Below are positions 9,599 through 16,789 of a DNA stretch of 64,000 nt, in pieces (positions within the stretch are counted from its first letter, which is position 1; every line of letters starts with the position of its first letter). The stretch lies in assembly GCF_001043115.1 (NCBI RefSeq), contig NZ_LFME01000001.1, positions 1-64,000 of the forward strand. The letters run 5' to 3'. The stretch is from Xanthomonas sp. NCPPB 1128 (lineage in GTDB: Bacteria > Pseudomonadota > Gammaproteobacteria > Xanthomonadales > Xanthomonadaceae). The notes beneath the pieces were generated by a model. It searched no databases. It saw only the letters and a list, made by a program, of their open reading frames with translations, and was not told the DNA's origin. A program made the position numbers and the translations under genes.

Positions 9599-9686
9599 CG
9601 GGAGAAAGGGGGCCGTGGCCCCAACGGGAGAAGGAACGGCAGCAAGCCCCTCTCCCATCGGGAGAGGGGTTGGGGTGAGGGTCCGG
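9599..9686. repeat. Dispersed cccctctccc/gggagagggg intergenic repeat
   Basis: The segment holds gggagaaaggg and then aagcccctctcccatcgggagaggggttggggtgaggg, which can fold into a short hairpin. The same element appears three times at 27831-28190 and once at 33119-33256, always between genes. Confidence 0.85.
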
Positions 9687-9898
9687 CCTCCCGCCACACC
9701 GCCCGTGCCGCGCACGGCCATTCGCGCGAGTGCCGGCGCTCGTTTCTGCCGTCGCTTGCGCTCCTGCGCCGAGACCCGCCGCCGCAGCCGCTGCGCGACG
9801 CGGATGCCCGCAGCGTTCCGATGTGGGAGCGACTTCAGGACACATCCAACAACACGCCATTGCCGCGGCTCGGCACGATGTATCGCCGCGATTGCACG

Positions 9899-9954
9899 AG
9901 CGGCTTCAGCCGCGACGGGCATTCCCGGTAACGCCCGTCGCGGCTGAAGCCGCT
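9899..9954. repeat. Perfect 22-bp inverted repeat (REP-like hairpin)
   Basis: The arms agcggcttcagccgcgacgggc (9899-9920) and its exact reverse complement (9933-9954) enclose a 12-base loop. The core gcggcttcagccgcgac followed by gctcctac is the kind of REP element spread through Xanthomonas and Pseudomonas intergenic DNA. It could also act as a bidirectional terminator, although no T-run follows. Confidence 0.85.
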
Positions 9955-10030
9955 CCTACGAAATGCATGCGCTGCCCTACGTCAGTGCACCTGATGAGGG
10001 CGCCGCAGCGCGTCAGTGAGCCTGATACAC

Positions 10031-10422
10031 CAGCGCTTCAAGGCTGCTTCGTGCGCTCCAGCACCAACAACGGATCGATGCGCACGTCGAACCGCGCCAG
10101 GCGAATGCATCGGCGACCCGAATGCCGAACGCGCCGCCGCGCGCCAGCCCACCTGACGCACCAGCGCTTCAAGGCTGCTTCGTGCGTTCAAGCACCAATA
10201 AAGGATCGATGCGCACGTCGAACCGCGCCAGGTGAATGCATCGGCGACCCGAATGCCGAACGCGCCGCCGCGCGCCAGCCCACCTGACGCACCAGCGCTT
10301 CAAGGTTGCTTCGTGCGCTCCAGCACCAACAACGGATCGATGCGCACGTCGAACCGCGCAGGTGAATGCATCGGCGACCCGAATGCCGAACGCGCCGCCG
10401 CGCGCCAGCCCACCTGACGCAC
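10031..10422. repeat. Three ~131-bp tandem copies containing the 3' end of the adjacent M23 peptidase gene
   Basis: Units begin at 10031, 10162 and 10293 (131, 131 and 130 bp), and the last runs into the peptidase gene's own end, beginning at 10423. On the minus strand, about 54 bp of each unit encode the same last residues as the peptidase (FDVRIDPLLVLERTKQP then TGA). The first and third units differ from the gene only by synonymous changes there. The other ~75 bp of each unit are a conserved spacer. Units 1 and 3 share one set of variants, and unit 2 and the gene share another. Confidence 0.9.
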
Positions 10423-10429
10423 CAGCGCT

Positions 10430-11293
10430 TCAAGGCTGCTTCGTGCGTTCAAGCACCAATAAAGGATCGATGCGCACATCGAACCAATTCATCCCCCAAT
10501 GCAGATGCGGTCCGGTCGCACGACCCGTGGCACCCACTGCGCCGATCACCTGGCCCTGGGCGATGCGGTCGCCGACCTTCACGTCGATCCGCGACAGGTG
10601 CAGGAAGTTGGAACTGACGCCATAGCCGTGATCCAGCAGCACGGTGCCACCGGTCAGGTACAGATCGGGGGCGGCGAAGGTGATCACGCCGGCGGCCGGG
10701 GCCTTGACCGGGGTGCCGCTGGGTACGGCGATGTCCATGCCCGAATGCCCGGCGCCGGGCTGGCCGTTGTAGACCCGGGCGTTGCCGAAGCGGCCGCTGA
10801 TGCGGCCCTGCACCGGCCAGAGGAAGGGCGCGGCGAAATCGGTACGCGGGTCGTCGCGGTTGCGCGCGGCGGTGACCTGGGCCTGTTCGCGCTTGATCCG
10901 CTCGGCGATCGCCGGCGGCGGGTTCACCGTCTTCGGCGGCACCCCGTTGACCTGTTCCAGCGGCCAGTCGCGCGGCGTCACCGCGATCTCGACGGTCTCG
11001 CTGCCGCCGTCGGGACGCTGGATGGCGATGCGCAGCGGACCGCGTTCGTCGCGGCCGATGCCGAACACCACGCTGCCGTAATCGCTGACCCGCAGGGTGC
11101 GGCCTGCGTACTGCACGCGGCTGCCTGGCGCCACCTTGCCGATCACCAGCGCGCCCTGCGAGGCGCTGCGCGGGAACACGCTGCGCGCCTCGGCGCCGGC
11201 CGCGGCCGGCGTCTGCGCATGCAGCACCGGGGCGAGCGGTGCGGCCAGCAGCATCAGCGCCTGCGCGGCGCCGGACACCAGGGCGCCGCGCAT
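10430..11293 (-). CDS. M23-family peptidoglycan peptidase (LysM/LytM-type metallopeptidase)
   Basis: M23 (LytM) peptidases cut peptidoglycan cross-links in the periplasm. The 287-residue protein has a signal peptide (residues 1 to about 28, ending VLHAQ). A central region of unknown fold follows, then the M23 domain: GRFGNARVYNGQPGAGHSGMDIAVPSGTPV (HxxxD zinc ligands), GYGVSSNFLHLSRIDVKVGDRI, and TGRATGPHLHWGM (HxH). All zinc ligands are present, so it should be active rather than an EnvC-type activator. Its ATG at 11293 overlaps the pyrC stop by one base (TGATG). The 3' end has been copied into the downstream tandem array. Confidence 0.9.
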   Translation of the reverse strand: MRGALVSGAAQALMLLAAPLAPVLHAQTPAAAGAEARSVFPRSASQGALVIGKVAPGSRVQYAGRTLRVSDYGSVVFGIGRDERGPLRIAIQRPDGGSETVEIAVTPRDWPLEQVNGVPPKTVNPPPAIAERIKREQAQVTAARNRDDPRTDFAAPFLWPVQGRISGRFGNARVYNGQPGAGHSGMDIAVPSGTPVKAPAAGVITFAAPDLYLTGGTVLLDHGYGVSSNFLHLSRIDVKVGDRIAQGQVIGAVGATGRATGPHLHWGMNWFDVRIDPLLVLERTKQP

Positions 11294-12627
11294 CAGCGGT
11301 CGAACGCCAGGCGCTGCCCGTTGGGGCTGCCGACCAGACGGGTGCCGTCCCAGGCCAGCACGCCGTTGACCCAGGTCGCGGCGATTTTCGAGCGGAAGCT
11401 GCGGCCCTCGAACGGCGACCAGCCGCACTTGGACAGCACGTCCTCGCGGCGCACGGTGAAGGCGGTGTCGTCGAGCAGCACCAGGTCGGCGTGGTAGCCC
11501 TCGCGCAGGAAGCCGCGTTCGTGCACGTCGAACAGCAGCGCCGGCGCGTGCGCGAACTTGTGCACCACCTGGGCCACGCTGAGCCGGCCCTCGTGGACCA
11601 GCTCCAGCGCCGCGACCAGCGCGTATTGCACCAGCGGCAGGCCGGACGGCGCCTGCGCATACGGCTTGCTCTTCTCTTCCCAGGTGTGCGGGGCGTGGTC
11701 GGTGGCGAGCACGTCGATCACGTCCTCGGCGATCGCGCGGATCAGCGCCTCGCGGTCGCTGGCGTCCTTGATCGCCGGGTTGCACTTGATCAGGTTGCCG
11801 AGCGTGGCGTAGTCGGCGCGATCGAAGCGCAGGAAGTGGATGCAGGTCTCGGCGGTGATGCGCTTGCCCTGGATCGGGCCGGGCGTGAACAGCGCCAGCT
11901 CGTCGGCGGTGGAGATGTGCAGCACGTGCAGGCGCGTGCCGTGCTTCTTCGCCAGCGACACCGCCAGCTGCGAGGACTTCAGGCAGGCCTCGCGCGAGCG
12001 GATGTCCGGGTGCATGTCCGGGGTCAGCGCATCGCCGTATTTCTGCCTGAACGCGGCCAGGGTCGCGTCGATGGTCGGGGTGTCTTCGCAATGGGTGATG
12101 ATCGGCGTCGGCGCGTCGCGGAAGATCGCATCCAACGTGTCCGGGTTGTCGACCAGCATGTTGCCGGTGGAAGCGCCCATGAACACCTTGATGCCGGGCG
12201 CGGTCTTCGGGTCCAGGGTCTGGATCGCGGCCAGGTTGTCGTTGCTGGCGCCGAGGTAGAAGCCGTAGTTGCCCCAGGCGCGGCCCTGCGCGGCGTCGTA
12301 CTTGGCCTGCAGCGCGGCGGCGTCGAGCGTGGGCGGGTTGGTGTTGGGCATGTCCATGAAGCTGGTCAGACCACCGGCCACCGCGGCCGCCGATTCGGTG
12401 GCGATGTCGCCCTTGTGGGTCAGGCCGGGCTCGCGGAAGTGCACCTGGTCGTCGATCATGCCGGGCAGCAGCCAGCGCCCGGCGGCGTCGACCACGGTCT
12501 CGCCCTCGCGCGCGGCCAGCTGCGGGGCGATCGCGTCGATGCGGCCGTCGGCGATGCGCAGGTCGCCCTGGGTTTCGCGGCCCTCGTTGACCAGGCGCGC
12601 GTTGACGATCAGTGTGGAAGCGGACAT
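11293..12627 (-). CDS. pyrC: Dihydroorotase
   Basis: Dihydroorotase closes carbamoyl-aspartate to dihydroorotate, the third step of pyrimidine synthesis. The 444-residue protein has the longer, class I-type form. Its motifs are DDQVHFREPGLTHKGDI (HxR metal and substrate site), MDMPNTNPP, THCEDTPTI, RLHVLHISTADE, and LATDHAPHTWEEK with the catalytic Asp. The start at 12627 overlaps the yidD stop by one base (TGATG). An allantoinase or hydantoinase assignment is less likely but cannot be fully excluded by motifs alone. Confidence 0.88.
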   Translation of the reverse strand: MSASTLIVNARLVNEGRETQGDLRIADGRIDAIAPQLAAREGETVVDAAGRWLLPGMIDDQVHFREPGLTHKGDIATESAAAVAGGLTSFMDMPNTNPPTLDAAALQAKYDAAQGRAWGNYGFYLGASNDNLAAIQTLDPKTAPGIKVFMGASTGNMLVDNPDTLDAIFRDAPTPIITHCEDTPTIDATLAAFRQKYGDALTPDMHPDIRSREACLKSSQLAVSLAKKHGTRLHVLHISTADELALFTPGPIQGKRITAETCIHFLRFDRADYATLGNLIKCNPAIKDASDREALIRAIAEDVIDVLATDHAPHTWEEKSKPYAQAPSGLPLVQYALVAALELVHEGRLSVAQVVHKFAHAPALLFDVHERGFLREGYHADLVLLDDTAFTVRREDVLSKCGWSPFEGRSFRSKIAATWVNGVLAWDGTRLVGSPNGQRLAFDR

Positions 12628-12899
12628 CAGTGTTTTCCTTGGCAGCGGCAGGGTGGCGGCGCCGTGGGGTCGGGCACCGGGTCGAACCCGCCAGGATGGA
12701 AGGGATGGCAGCGGCCGACGCGGCGGGCGGCCATCCAGCCACCGCGCAATGCGCCGAAACGGGCGATGGCGGTCACCGCGTACGCCGAGCAACTGGGCAC
12801 GAAACGGCAGCGCGGCCCCAGCAGCGGGCTGATGAAGCGCTGGTACAGGCGCAGCAAGGCGATGAGAGCGCGGGCGATCACGCCACCATGATATGCCAC
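12627..12899 (-). CDS. yidD: Membrane protein insertion efficiency factor YidD
   Basis: YidD is a small amphipathic inner-membrane-associated protein that helps YidC insert membrane proteins. The family core is clear: [46 protein letters not shown], with three conserved cysteines. A GTG at 12899 gives 90 residues; a second GTG six codons later would give the more usual short N-terminus. The gene normally lies between rnpA and yidC. Here it instead begins a coupled yidD-pyrC-M23 operon. Confidence 0.92.
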   Translation of the reverse strand: MAYHGGVIARALIALLRLYQRFISPLLGPRCRFVPSCSAYAVTAIARFGALRGGWMAARRVGRCHPFHPGGFDPVPDPTAPPPCRCQGKH

Positions 12900-13013
12900 T
12901 GTGCTGGACTAGGCGGGTCGCTCGGCGTATACGCCGCGTTGTTGCCGCGGGGGGTAGGGTAGGCTATAAAGGCCCGCTTTCCCGGGCCCCGGGAAGACCA
13001 AGGAAGAGCGTTC

Positions 13014-14153
13014 GTGGCTGCTAAAAAACCTGCAAAGAAGGCCGTCCAGGCCGCCAAGAAGCCTGCCAAGCCCGTCGCCAAGAAAGCGACGGTGTCCGCC
13101 GCCAGCAAACCGCTGAAGAAAGCCGCGCCCGCGAAGTCGGCGGCCAAGGCCGCGCCGGCCAAATCGGCCGGCAAGGTCGTGGCCAAGAAGCCGGCGGCCA
13201 AACCGGCCGCGGCTGCGCCGGTCAAGTCCGCTCCCGCCAAGAAGGCCCCGGTCAAGCAGGCACCTGCCAAGCCGGTCGCGCCGGCCAAGGCCGCGGCCAA
13301 GCCTGCGCCTGCCGCCAAGCCGGCAGCGAAGACGCCCGCCGCCAAGCCTGCAGCCAAGGTGACCAAGACCGCGGCCGCTCCTGCCAAATCCAAACCGGCC
13401 ACCGCCTCCGTCGCATCCGCGGTGACCACCTCCGTACCGAAGTCGGCACCCAAGCCGGCTGCGGCCAAGCCTGTCCCGGTCAAGCCCGTCGCGCCTGCCG
13501 CAGCACCGGCTCCCAAGCCCGCTGCCGCCAAGTCCGCCGCGCCGTCGACCCCGCCACAAAAGAATCCCGTGTCCGTTTCGAAATCCTCCGCGAAAACCCC
13601 CACCAAGTCCGAGTCCACCCCGAAGGCGCCGGTCGCCAAGCCCACCGGCAAGGTCGCCGTGGCCGTGACCGCCAAGTCCAACACCCCGGCCAAGCCGGCC
13701 AAGTACAAGGTGGTCGAGTACAAGACCGACGAGGCCACCGGCCGTCCGATCCTGCCCAAGGGCTACAAGCCGGCGGCGGACGAGGAGTACATGAGCGCGC
13801 TGCAGCAGGAGTATTTCCGCCAGCGCCTGCTCACCTGGCGCGCCGACCTGGTCGAGGAATCCAAGCAGACCATCGAGAACCTGCGCGACGAAGTCCGCGA
13901 CATCGGCGACGAGGCCGAGCGTGCCACCCGCGAGACCGAGAACTCGCTGGAACTGCGGACCCGCGACCGCTACCGCAAGCTGATCGGCAAGATCGACAGC
14001 ACGCTCAAGCGCCTGGACGCCGGCGACTACGGTTACTGCGTGGACACCGGCGAAGAGATCGGCCTGGAGCGTCTGGAAGCGCGCCTCACCGCCGAGCGCA
14101 CCATCGACGCGCAGGAGCGTTGGGAGCACCTGCAGAAGCAGCAGGGCGACTGA
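13014..14153 (+). CDS. dksA: RNA polymerase-binding regulator DksA with a long basic N-terminal extension and no zinc site
   Basis: DksA binds the RNA polymerase secondary channel and, with ppGpp, tunes rRNA and amino-acid promoters. The product is 379 residues, against about 150 in E. coli. Residues 1 to about 235 form a low-complexity Ala/Lys/Pro repeat region (AAKPAKK-like) resembling histone H1-type AlgP tails. The DksA domain follows, with the coiled-coil pair and tip region (RDIGDEAERAT, in which the second tip Asp is Glu). In the C-terminal finger only the first Cys (342) remains; the other three positions are Thr345, Thr363 and Ala366, so the zinc site is lost, as in DksA2-type proteins. 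A GTG at 13014 follows an aggaagag ribosome-binding site. Confidence 0.92.
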   Translation: MAAKKPAKKAVQAAKKPAKPVAKKATVSAASKPLKKAAPAKSAAKAAPAKSAGKVVAKKPAAKPAAAAPVKSAPAKKAPVKQAPAKPVAPAKAAAKPAPAAKPAAKTPAAKPAAKVTKTAAAPAKSKPATASVASAVTTSVPKSAPKPAAAKPVPVKPVAPAAAPAPKPAAAKSAAPSTPPQKNPVSVSKSSAKTPTKSESTPKAPVAKPTGKVAVAVTAKSNTPAKPAKYKVVEYKTDEATGRPILPKGYKPAADEEYMSALQQEYFRQRLLTWRADLVEESKQTIENLRDEVRDIGDEAERATRETENSLELRTRDRYRKLIGKIDSTLKRLDAGDYGYCVDTGEEIGLERLEARLTAERTIDAQERWEHLQKQQGD

Positions 14154-14183
14154 GTCCGCGCCGCCCCGACGTGTCAAGGCAAG

Positions 14184-14211
14184 GCCCCGCTCGCGCGGGG
14201 CTTTGCGTTTT
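14184..14211 (+). terminator. Intrinsic terminator after dksA
   Basis: A 7-bp GC-rich stem (gccccgc / gcggggc) with a tcgc loop is followed by tttgcgtttt. It lies 30 bp after the dksA stop. Confidence 0.8.
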
Positions 14212-14412
14212 CTGGCCCCTCGTCGGGGCGAAGCGCCTGCCGTCTGCTGCCGCGTGTAGCGGAGACGCCACTCCTCCTGCACGACCGCCCATCCAAGCGT
14301 CGATGCGCGATGCGCAGCCGTACGCCCGGTCCTGCTGCCGCAGCCGTTCGCGGCCGCGTGGGCAGGCTTCCGTTGGCAGGCGGGCCTATCCCGGCATGGA
14401 CGACGGCGCCCT

Positions 14413-15087
14413 TCAGCGCACGCCGTTGACCAGACCGCTTTGCGTGTCCTTGCTCAGTTGCAAGCCGGGCAGGGAGAAGCTGTCCAGGTCCTGCTTGGTG
14501 GCGGCGAGGTCCAGCCCGACGAGGGCCGAGGTATCCGGATCGACCTCCAGGCCCAGCGGCATCGCCGCGAACTGCACGTAGTCGCGGCTGGCGTTCCATT
14601 GCGGCTGCCCGCCGATCGCCTGCAGCACGCGATCGACATGCGTGCCGGCCGGCTGGCCGAGCAGATCGAACGGCAGTGGCACGCCGGGATTGGCGGAGGC
14701 GATCAGGTTGGTGACCCGGTCGTGGCGAAAACGCACCGCCAGCTGGCTGTAGGCGAGGGCCGCGGCTGGCCGCGGTTGCTGTGCCAGCTGCGCATTGAAC
14801 CCGCGCGGATACAGATACACCACACTGAGCGTGTCCGGATGCGCCGCATCGCGGCGGGTGATGTCCGGCTGGCCCAGCGCGGCCAGGACCTGTTGCCTGC
14901 GCATGCCGAGCGCGACCGGGCCAAGACGTGTGCATGCGGGGGGCAGGGTGGCGGCGCTGCTGGTGCCTGCAAAGGCCTGGTGCAGCGCGTGCGTGCAAGC
15001 CGTCGCATCGCTGCCGGCGGCATGGGCCTGCGAGCAGGCCAGGCCGAGAGCGAGCAGGCCGAACAGCGAAAGAAACCGGGGTGTCAT
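14413..15087 (-). CDS. Exported protein, candidate immunity protein for the adjacent P5-like toxin
   Basis: This 224-residue protein has a clear signal sequence (MTPRFLSLFGLLALGLACSQAHA) and is predicted periplasmic; a weak lipobox around Cys18 leaves lipoprotein anchoring possible. The mature part holds two similar stretches, LGPVALGMRRQQVLAALGQPD and FDLLGQPAGTHVDRVLQAIGGQPQW, which look like paired BamE/SmpA-type folds. I do not recognise the family. It lies 67 bp downstream of the toxin-like gene at 15155-16003 in the same direction, mirroring the second toxin and its exported partner. Immunity is an inference from this arrangement. Confidence 0.55.
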   Translation of the reverse strand: MTPRFLSLFGLLALGLACSQAHAAGSDATACTHALHQAFAGTSSAATLPPACTRLGPVALGMRRQQVLAALGQPDITRRDAAHPDTLSVVYLYPRGFNAQLAQQPRPAAALAYSQLAVRFRHDRVTNLIASANPGVPLPFDLLGQPAGTHVDRVLQAIGGQPQWNASRDYVQFAAMPLGLEVDPDTSALVGLDLAATKQDLDSFSLPGLQLSKDTQSGLVNGVR

Positions 15088-15154
15088 GAGAAATCTCCGT
15101 AACGGGTCATGTGTGGCGAGGACGGGAGCGCTCCCGTCCTCGCCACAGGGGGAG

Positions 15155-16003
15155 TTAGTTGCCGTGCCAGCCTTCGCGGTGCCCGTAGGCGGTGATGAAC
15201 GCGTCGCGCTGGTCGCTGCTCAATGAACCCCATTGAGCGGACGGACTCAGGCCCGAATTGGTGGTGATGGTGGTGATCATCTCCGAAGTCGGATTCTCGC
15301 TCGGCGGCGACCAGGCGGTGATGAGGTCGCTCAGCGTGGCGTTACCGCCGGCGTTGTTGTTGAGGCGGTCCATGTTGGACGCCGCGGCGTCCAATCCGGC
15401 CTGAGGGCTGGAGAAGATCGCGAAACCGCGATCGTTGCCGAGCGAGCCGTGATTGTCCGCAAAAGTGCCCGAACGGATGTCGAGCGGGTTGTTGTCGCGG
15501 TTGGGGTGCGTGCCGGTGATTTCCTGCGTGGTGCCATCGGCCGCGGTATAGGTCACCGTGGTGCCGCTGGCCGACGCCGACGTCGCGGGCTTGTCGTTGC
15601 TGCCGGCGCCGTCGCCATCGCTGCCATCACCGTCGCCACCATCGCCGTCGCCGTCGCCGCCATCACCGTCGCCACCGTCGCCTTCACCGCCTTCGCCTCC
15701 CTCACCCCCTTCGCCACCTTCGCCACCTTCTCCTCCCTCACCACCTTCGCCTCCTTCACCGCCTTCGCCGCCCTCGCCACCGCCCTCCGATTCGACCGGT
15801 GCGATCTCATCGTTGGTGGCCATCTGAGCCGAAGCGGTCTTGTGCATCGCCATGTGGTGATGGTGATGGGTCTTGGCTTTTGCGTGGTGCGTTTTCTTGT
15901 GCGCCTTGGCGTGGTGAATCGAACTGGACAACGGATGCACGCCGATGGATGTGCGCGTGCCACCTGCAACCATATCGATTTCGATGATATCGAGCGTTCT
16001 CAT
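15155..16003 (-). CDS. Double-glycine-leader secreted protein with P5/lysozyme-like C-terminal domain (putative antibacterial toxin)
   Basis: The 282 residues divide into a leader, linker and effector domain. The leader (1-15, MRTLDIIEIDMVAGG) matches the C39-peptidase consensus, with Leu at -12, Glu at -8, Ile at -7, Val at -4 and GG at -2/-1. A His-rich stretch (about 30-55), an 11-fold GEG repeat (about 76-108) and an Asp/Gly tract (about 109-137) follow. The C-terminal domain (about 160-282) has NNPLDIRSG, GFAIFSSPQAGLDAA and ITAWSPPSENPT, the pattern of proteins often annotated structural protein P5 and thought to be lysozyme-like. I infer an exported peptidoglycan-attacking toxin. An aagga ribosome-binding site precedes the ATG. 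Confidence 0.7.
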   Translation of the reverse strand: MRTLDIIEIDMVAGGTRTSIGVHPLSSSIHHAKAHKKTHHAKAKTHHHHHMAMHKTASAQMATNDEIAPVESEGGGEGGEGGEGGEGGEGGEGGEGGEGGEGGEGGEGDGGDGDGGDGDGDGGDGDGSDGDGAGSNDKPATSASASGTTVTYTAADGTTQEITGTHPNRDNNPLDIRSGTFADNHGSLGNDRGFAIFSSPQAGLDAAASNMDRLNNNAGGNATLSDLITAWSPPSENPTSEMITTITTNSGLSPSAQWGSLSSDQRDAFITAYGHREGWHGN

Positions 16004-16334
16004 GTTGATCCTTGAACAGAGGTGCGGGAAAAGCGCCGTCCCCGCTTCGGCTGATCCGGTGCGTGCGGCGTGGCCGACGATCGGATCGGTTCATGCTGCG
16101 TGCGTTGCGCCAGGACATGAGCAGGGGGCATGGGCCCGTTCCTGCGCCTGCGCGCTCGAACGCAAGAAATTGGGCGTGCCGATGCGACGTGCGACGCACG
16201 GCACCACGATGTCCGTGGATTGCAGCGCGCGCACTGGCCGCGAACCGGGACTGCGGCCCGCTGGGAGCGCCTGCGGTGTCGCGCCATCCTTGCCACTGCG
16301 TCTTCACCGACGGCAAAAGCCCCTGATCGGGCGG
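16004..16334. other. Spacer upstream of the P5-like toxin gene
   Basis: About 330 bp carry the leader region of the minus-strand toxin gene. The first ~75 bp upstream of the start closely match the sequence upstream of the second toxin gene (17630-17705), so the duplication covers the ribosome-binding region as well as the N-terminus. No further gene is supported. Confidence 0.65.
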
Positions 16335-16721
16335 TTACATCCGCTGCATCGTCGTCGCCCCCTCGCTGGAGCACACCAAGGTCAGGTCCAGGCGGCGGAC
16401 CGTCCAATGCGACGGCGTGTCGACCGTCCCGGACGCATGGACGTGATAGGCGGGGCAGTCCGCGTCTTCTTCCGGGTTGTTCTTGATGTCGCAGTTGCCT
16501 TCGATCAGGAAGGCGTTGCTCCCTTCGGCGCCGGTGCGGGAAAATTTCAATGCAGGACAGGTCCCGAACAGCCTCGACAGGACGATGTCGTTCTTCAACA
16601 CGTAGGCGATCGCCTGTTCTCCGCCAGCGTGGGAAGGGGCCTGCTTCGCCTGCGACGCTCCTTGCACGGCGACGGCCAGCGCCAAGGCCATGCAGATGCG
16701 CGGTAACCAGAAGGATTTCAT
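16335..16721 (-). CDS. Small exported cysteine-containing protein, candidate immunity protein for the M15-like toxin
   Basis: The 128-residue product has a signal peptide (MKSFWLPRICMALALAVAVQGASQA) and a compact mature part with four cysteines (FGTCPAL, EGNCDI, ADCPAY, TLVCSS), suggesting two disulfides in the periplasm. No family is recognised. It follows the toxin-like gene 16790-17629 by 68 bp and is more AT-rich than the flanking housekeeping genes. By position it is the natural partner, possibly the immunity protein, of that toxin. It could instead be an inhibitor or chaperone needed for export. Confidence 0.55.
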   Translation of the reverse strand: MKSFWLPRICMALALAVAVQGASQAKQAPSHAGGEQAIAYVLKNDIVLSRLFGTCPALKFSRTGAEGSNAFLIEGNCDIKNNPEEDADCPAYHVHASGTVDTPSHWTVRRLDLTLVCSSEGATTMQRM

Positions 16722-16789
16722 AGGGAGCTCCGAGAGGCAGTCGTCTCCCGGGTCGGCGGACGCCGGCCCGGGAGGTCGCGAAATGCGGA

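Larger units (their letters stand above)
9505..10429. other. Gene-free repeat-rich interval between two convergent genes
   Basis: About 925 bp contain no convincing gene. They hold a copy of the cccctctccc...gggagagggg repeat (9599-9686), a perfect 22-bp inverted repeat (9899-9954), and the 131-bp tandem array (10031-10422), each listed separately. The open frames through the array are by-products of its repetition. Confidence 0.75.

Noticed and set aside
10031-10422. CRISPR-like array
   Set aside because: The units are 131-bp near-identical direct repeats without short repeat/unique spacer alternation, and no cas genes are nearby.
12878-14282. Minus-strand Gly-rich frames opposite dksA
   Set aside because: They mirror the Ala/Lys/Pro codon repeats of dksA and have no domain.
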